From Candidatus Aminicenantota bacterium (GTDB lineage Bacteria > Acidobacteriota > Aminicenantia > UBA2199): DNA of 7,689 bases. How positions within the stretch are numbered: the first letter of the stretch is position 1; each line of letters begins with the position of its first letter. Shown in pieces: positions 6,727 to 7,689 of the stretch. The position numbers were made by a program, and so were the translations under genes. The stretch covers positions 1 to 7,689 of the forward strand of contig DAOVIP010000082.1 of assembly GCA_030671465.1 (NCBI GenBank). Direction: 5' to 3'. The notes beneath the pieces are model-generated. The model saw nothing but the letters and a program-made list of their open reading frames with translations, had not been told where the DNA came from and searched no databases.

Positions 6727-6968
6727 TAATTATCCGTTTTAACTTTCTTTAATAAGGACTTAACTGTTTGAGATGGTTTTGCTCCTTTTGTTATCCATTC
6801 ATCATATTTGTCGACGTCAATCTTTATTTCCACGGGATCGGTCATGGGATTATAGTGTCCGATTAATTCAATATATCTTGACTCTCTGGGTTTTTCCTTG
6901 TCCATTGCCACAATCCTGTAAAAGGGCTTGCGCTTGGTTCCTCGTCTTGTCAATCTAATCACAACCAT
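6726..6968 (-). CDS. rpsP: 30S ribosomal protein S16
   Basis: S16 is an early-binding protein of the 30S subunit. The 80-residue product carries the full family pattern: [20 protein letters not shown] at the start, then [14 protein letters not shown] (28-41), a [18 protein letters not shown] helix and TVKSLLKK near the end. The length is normal for the family. The ATG is preceded by AAGGAG (6979-6984) at a slightly long spacing of 10 bases. It follows ffh after a 79-base gap and runs into khpA with a stop that touches the khpA ribosome binding site. Confidence 0.98.
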   Translation of the reverse strand: MVVIRLTRRGTKRKPFYRIVAMDKEKPRESRYIELIGHYNPMTDPVEIKIDVDKYDEWITKGAKPSQTVKSLLKKVKTDN

Positions 6969-7047
6969 TAATTGTTATCTCCTTAAAAACCAATATTGCA
7001 ACGCTCCCTTCTGATTTCATCAAAAAAGACCCATTGCAGGTAGAAAT

Positions 7048-7689
7048 CTACATCATTTTTGATAAAAAGTCAAACTTTCTCAGTATCTTTCTAAAAAACG
7101 GCTTTTTCATATACTTCTTTATCTCAAAATATTGTTTCAGTAGTTGATTCACTTCCTGAACCGTGCGGCCCGAGCCCCTGGCTATTCGCAATCGTCTTCT
7201 TCCATTAACAATCTTAGGTTTTTCCTTCTCTTTTTTCGTCATTGAGCTAACTATGGCAATCAAGTACTTGATTTTGTTATCATCAATCTGGGGATTGCTT
7301 TGGCCCAAATTCATTCCCAAATTAGGGGCCATATTCGGCAACATACCCATGATATCACTCATGGATCCTAACTTTTGAACCTGCTTCAACTGAGACAGAA
7401 AATCATCCAGGGTAAATTCATCTCTCAACATTTTTCGAGCTGTCAATTCAGCTTGTTTCTGGTCGAATTTATCTTCCGCTTTTTCAATCAGGGTTAACAC
7501 ATCGCCCATTCCCAGAATTTTTGAAGCTATTCTATCGGGATAAAATTTTTGGAAATCACTGTTTTTTTCACCTATACCCACAAATTTTATCGGTTTTCCA
7601 GTAACATTCACGATCGATAAGGCTGCACCACCACGGGAGTCTGCATCCAGTTTGGTTAGAATAATAGAATCAATCCCTATTTCTTCCGC
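7048..7689 (-). CDS. ffh: Signal recognition particle GTPase Ffh, C-terminal part (partial)
   Basis: Ffh binds 4.5S/SRP RNA and targets nascent inner-membrane proteins to FtsY and SecYEG. The reading frame is open to the window edge, giving 213 residues; the N domain and GTPase motifs G1-G3 lie outside. Visible are the G4 motif TKLD (fragment residues 12-15), DSRGGAALSI, VTGKPIKFVGIGEK (G5 region), PDRIASKILGMGDV and the M domain. The M domain has a Met/Asn-rich finger loop, the SRP-RNA-binding RRRLRIARGSG (164-174) and VNQLLKQY. It ends in a basic, aromatic tail and a TAG at 7050-7048. A GTG at 7611 could be mistaken for a start, but the conserved GTPase sequence continues upstream of it without a break. 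Confidence 0.97.
   Translation of the reverse strand, partial: AEEIGIDSIILTKLDADSRGGAALSIVNVTGKPIKFVGIGEKNSDFQKFYPDRIASKILGMGDVLTLIEKAEDKFDQKQAELTARKMLRDEFTLDDFLSQLKQVQKLGSMSDIMGMLPNMAPNLGMNLGQSNPQIDDNKIKYLIAIVSSMTKKEKEKPKIVNGRRRLRIARGSGRTVQEVNQLLKQYFEIKKYMKKPFFRKILRKFDFLSKMM

Noticed and set aside
6985..7030. Possible promoter for rpsP in the ffh-rpsP gap (TTGATG, 17 bases, TGCAAT on the minus strand)
   Set aside because: Both boxes match only four of six positions in AT-rich DNA, and the gene order suggests read-through from ffh. Not strong enough to list.
7040..7051. GTAGAAATCTAC inverted repeat, similar in look to the stem of type V CRISPR repeats
   Set aside because: It occurs once, overlaps the ffh stop, has no repeat-spacer array and no cas gene nearby. 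The stem is too short to be a credible terminator.
7048..7611. A separate small gene starting at GTG 7611
   Set aside because: The Ffh sequence (TKLD, DSRGGAALSI) continues upstream in the same frame to the window edge, so the GTG is an internal valine.
1..7689. A hidden defence, toxin-antitoxin, phage or mobile element
   Set aside because: No transposase, integrase, nuclease, toxin-like gene, terminal repeats or repeat array could be found on either strand. Nearly all of the window is accounted for by housekeeping and envelope genes.

Overview
The window is AT-rich chromosomal DNA from what looks like a Gram-negative bacterium: it encodes an exported protein with an OmpA-like peptidoglycan-binding domain. 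Three traits recall Acidobacteriota/Aminicenantes-type or deltaproteobacterial-type genomes: an exported coiled-coil protein ending in GVPPGWVR, a DUF4388–J-domain–TPR fusion, and a fused formiminotransferase-cyclodeaminase. This assignment is an inference from family distribution as I remember it, not from a marker gene, and is low confidence.

Layout, left to right. (1) Positions 1-168 (+) hold the C-terminal end of an unrecognised membrane protein. (2) Positions 184-1967 (-) hold a two-gene operon: an exported OmpA-like protein, then an exported coiled-coil protein coupled to it by an ATGA overlap. (3) Positions 1968-2222 form a divergent promoter region with a TTGACA-type -35 box facing each way. 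(4) Positions 2223-3659 (+) encode a DUF4388 (PATAN)–J-domain–TPR protein. Its stop codon overlaps the stop codon of the convergent neighbour. (5) Positions 3656-7689 (-) hold one tightly packed run, in transcription order: ffh (5' part outside the window), rpsP, khpA, rimM, trmD, ftcD.

The long minus-strand run is the classic translation/export cluster: SRP GTPase, ribosomal protein S16, a KH RNA-binding protein, a 16S maturation factor and a tRNA m1G37 methyltransferase. It departs from the usual order after trmD, where rplS (L19) is normally found. Here a bifunctional histidine-degradation/folate enzyme follows only 10 bp later. The genes at 184-1967 probably act together at the cell envelope. 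The J-domain fusion probably works in the cytoplasm as an adaptor, but its partner cannot be read from the sequence.

I see no CRISPR array, insertion sequence, phage gene, tRNA or rRNA. I found no convincing undescribed defence or mobile system. The points of interest are the uncharacterised envelope gene pair, the J-domain fusion, the replaced Asp in the OmpA-like domain, the non-ATG start of rimM, the short TrmD, and the ftcD placement.
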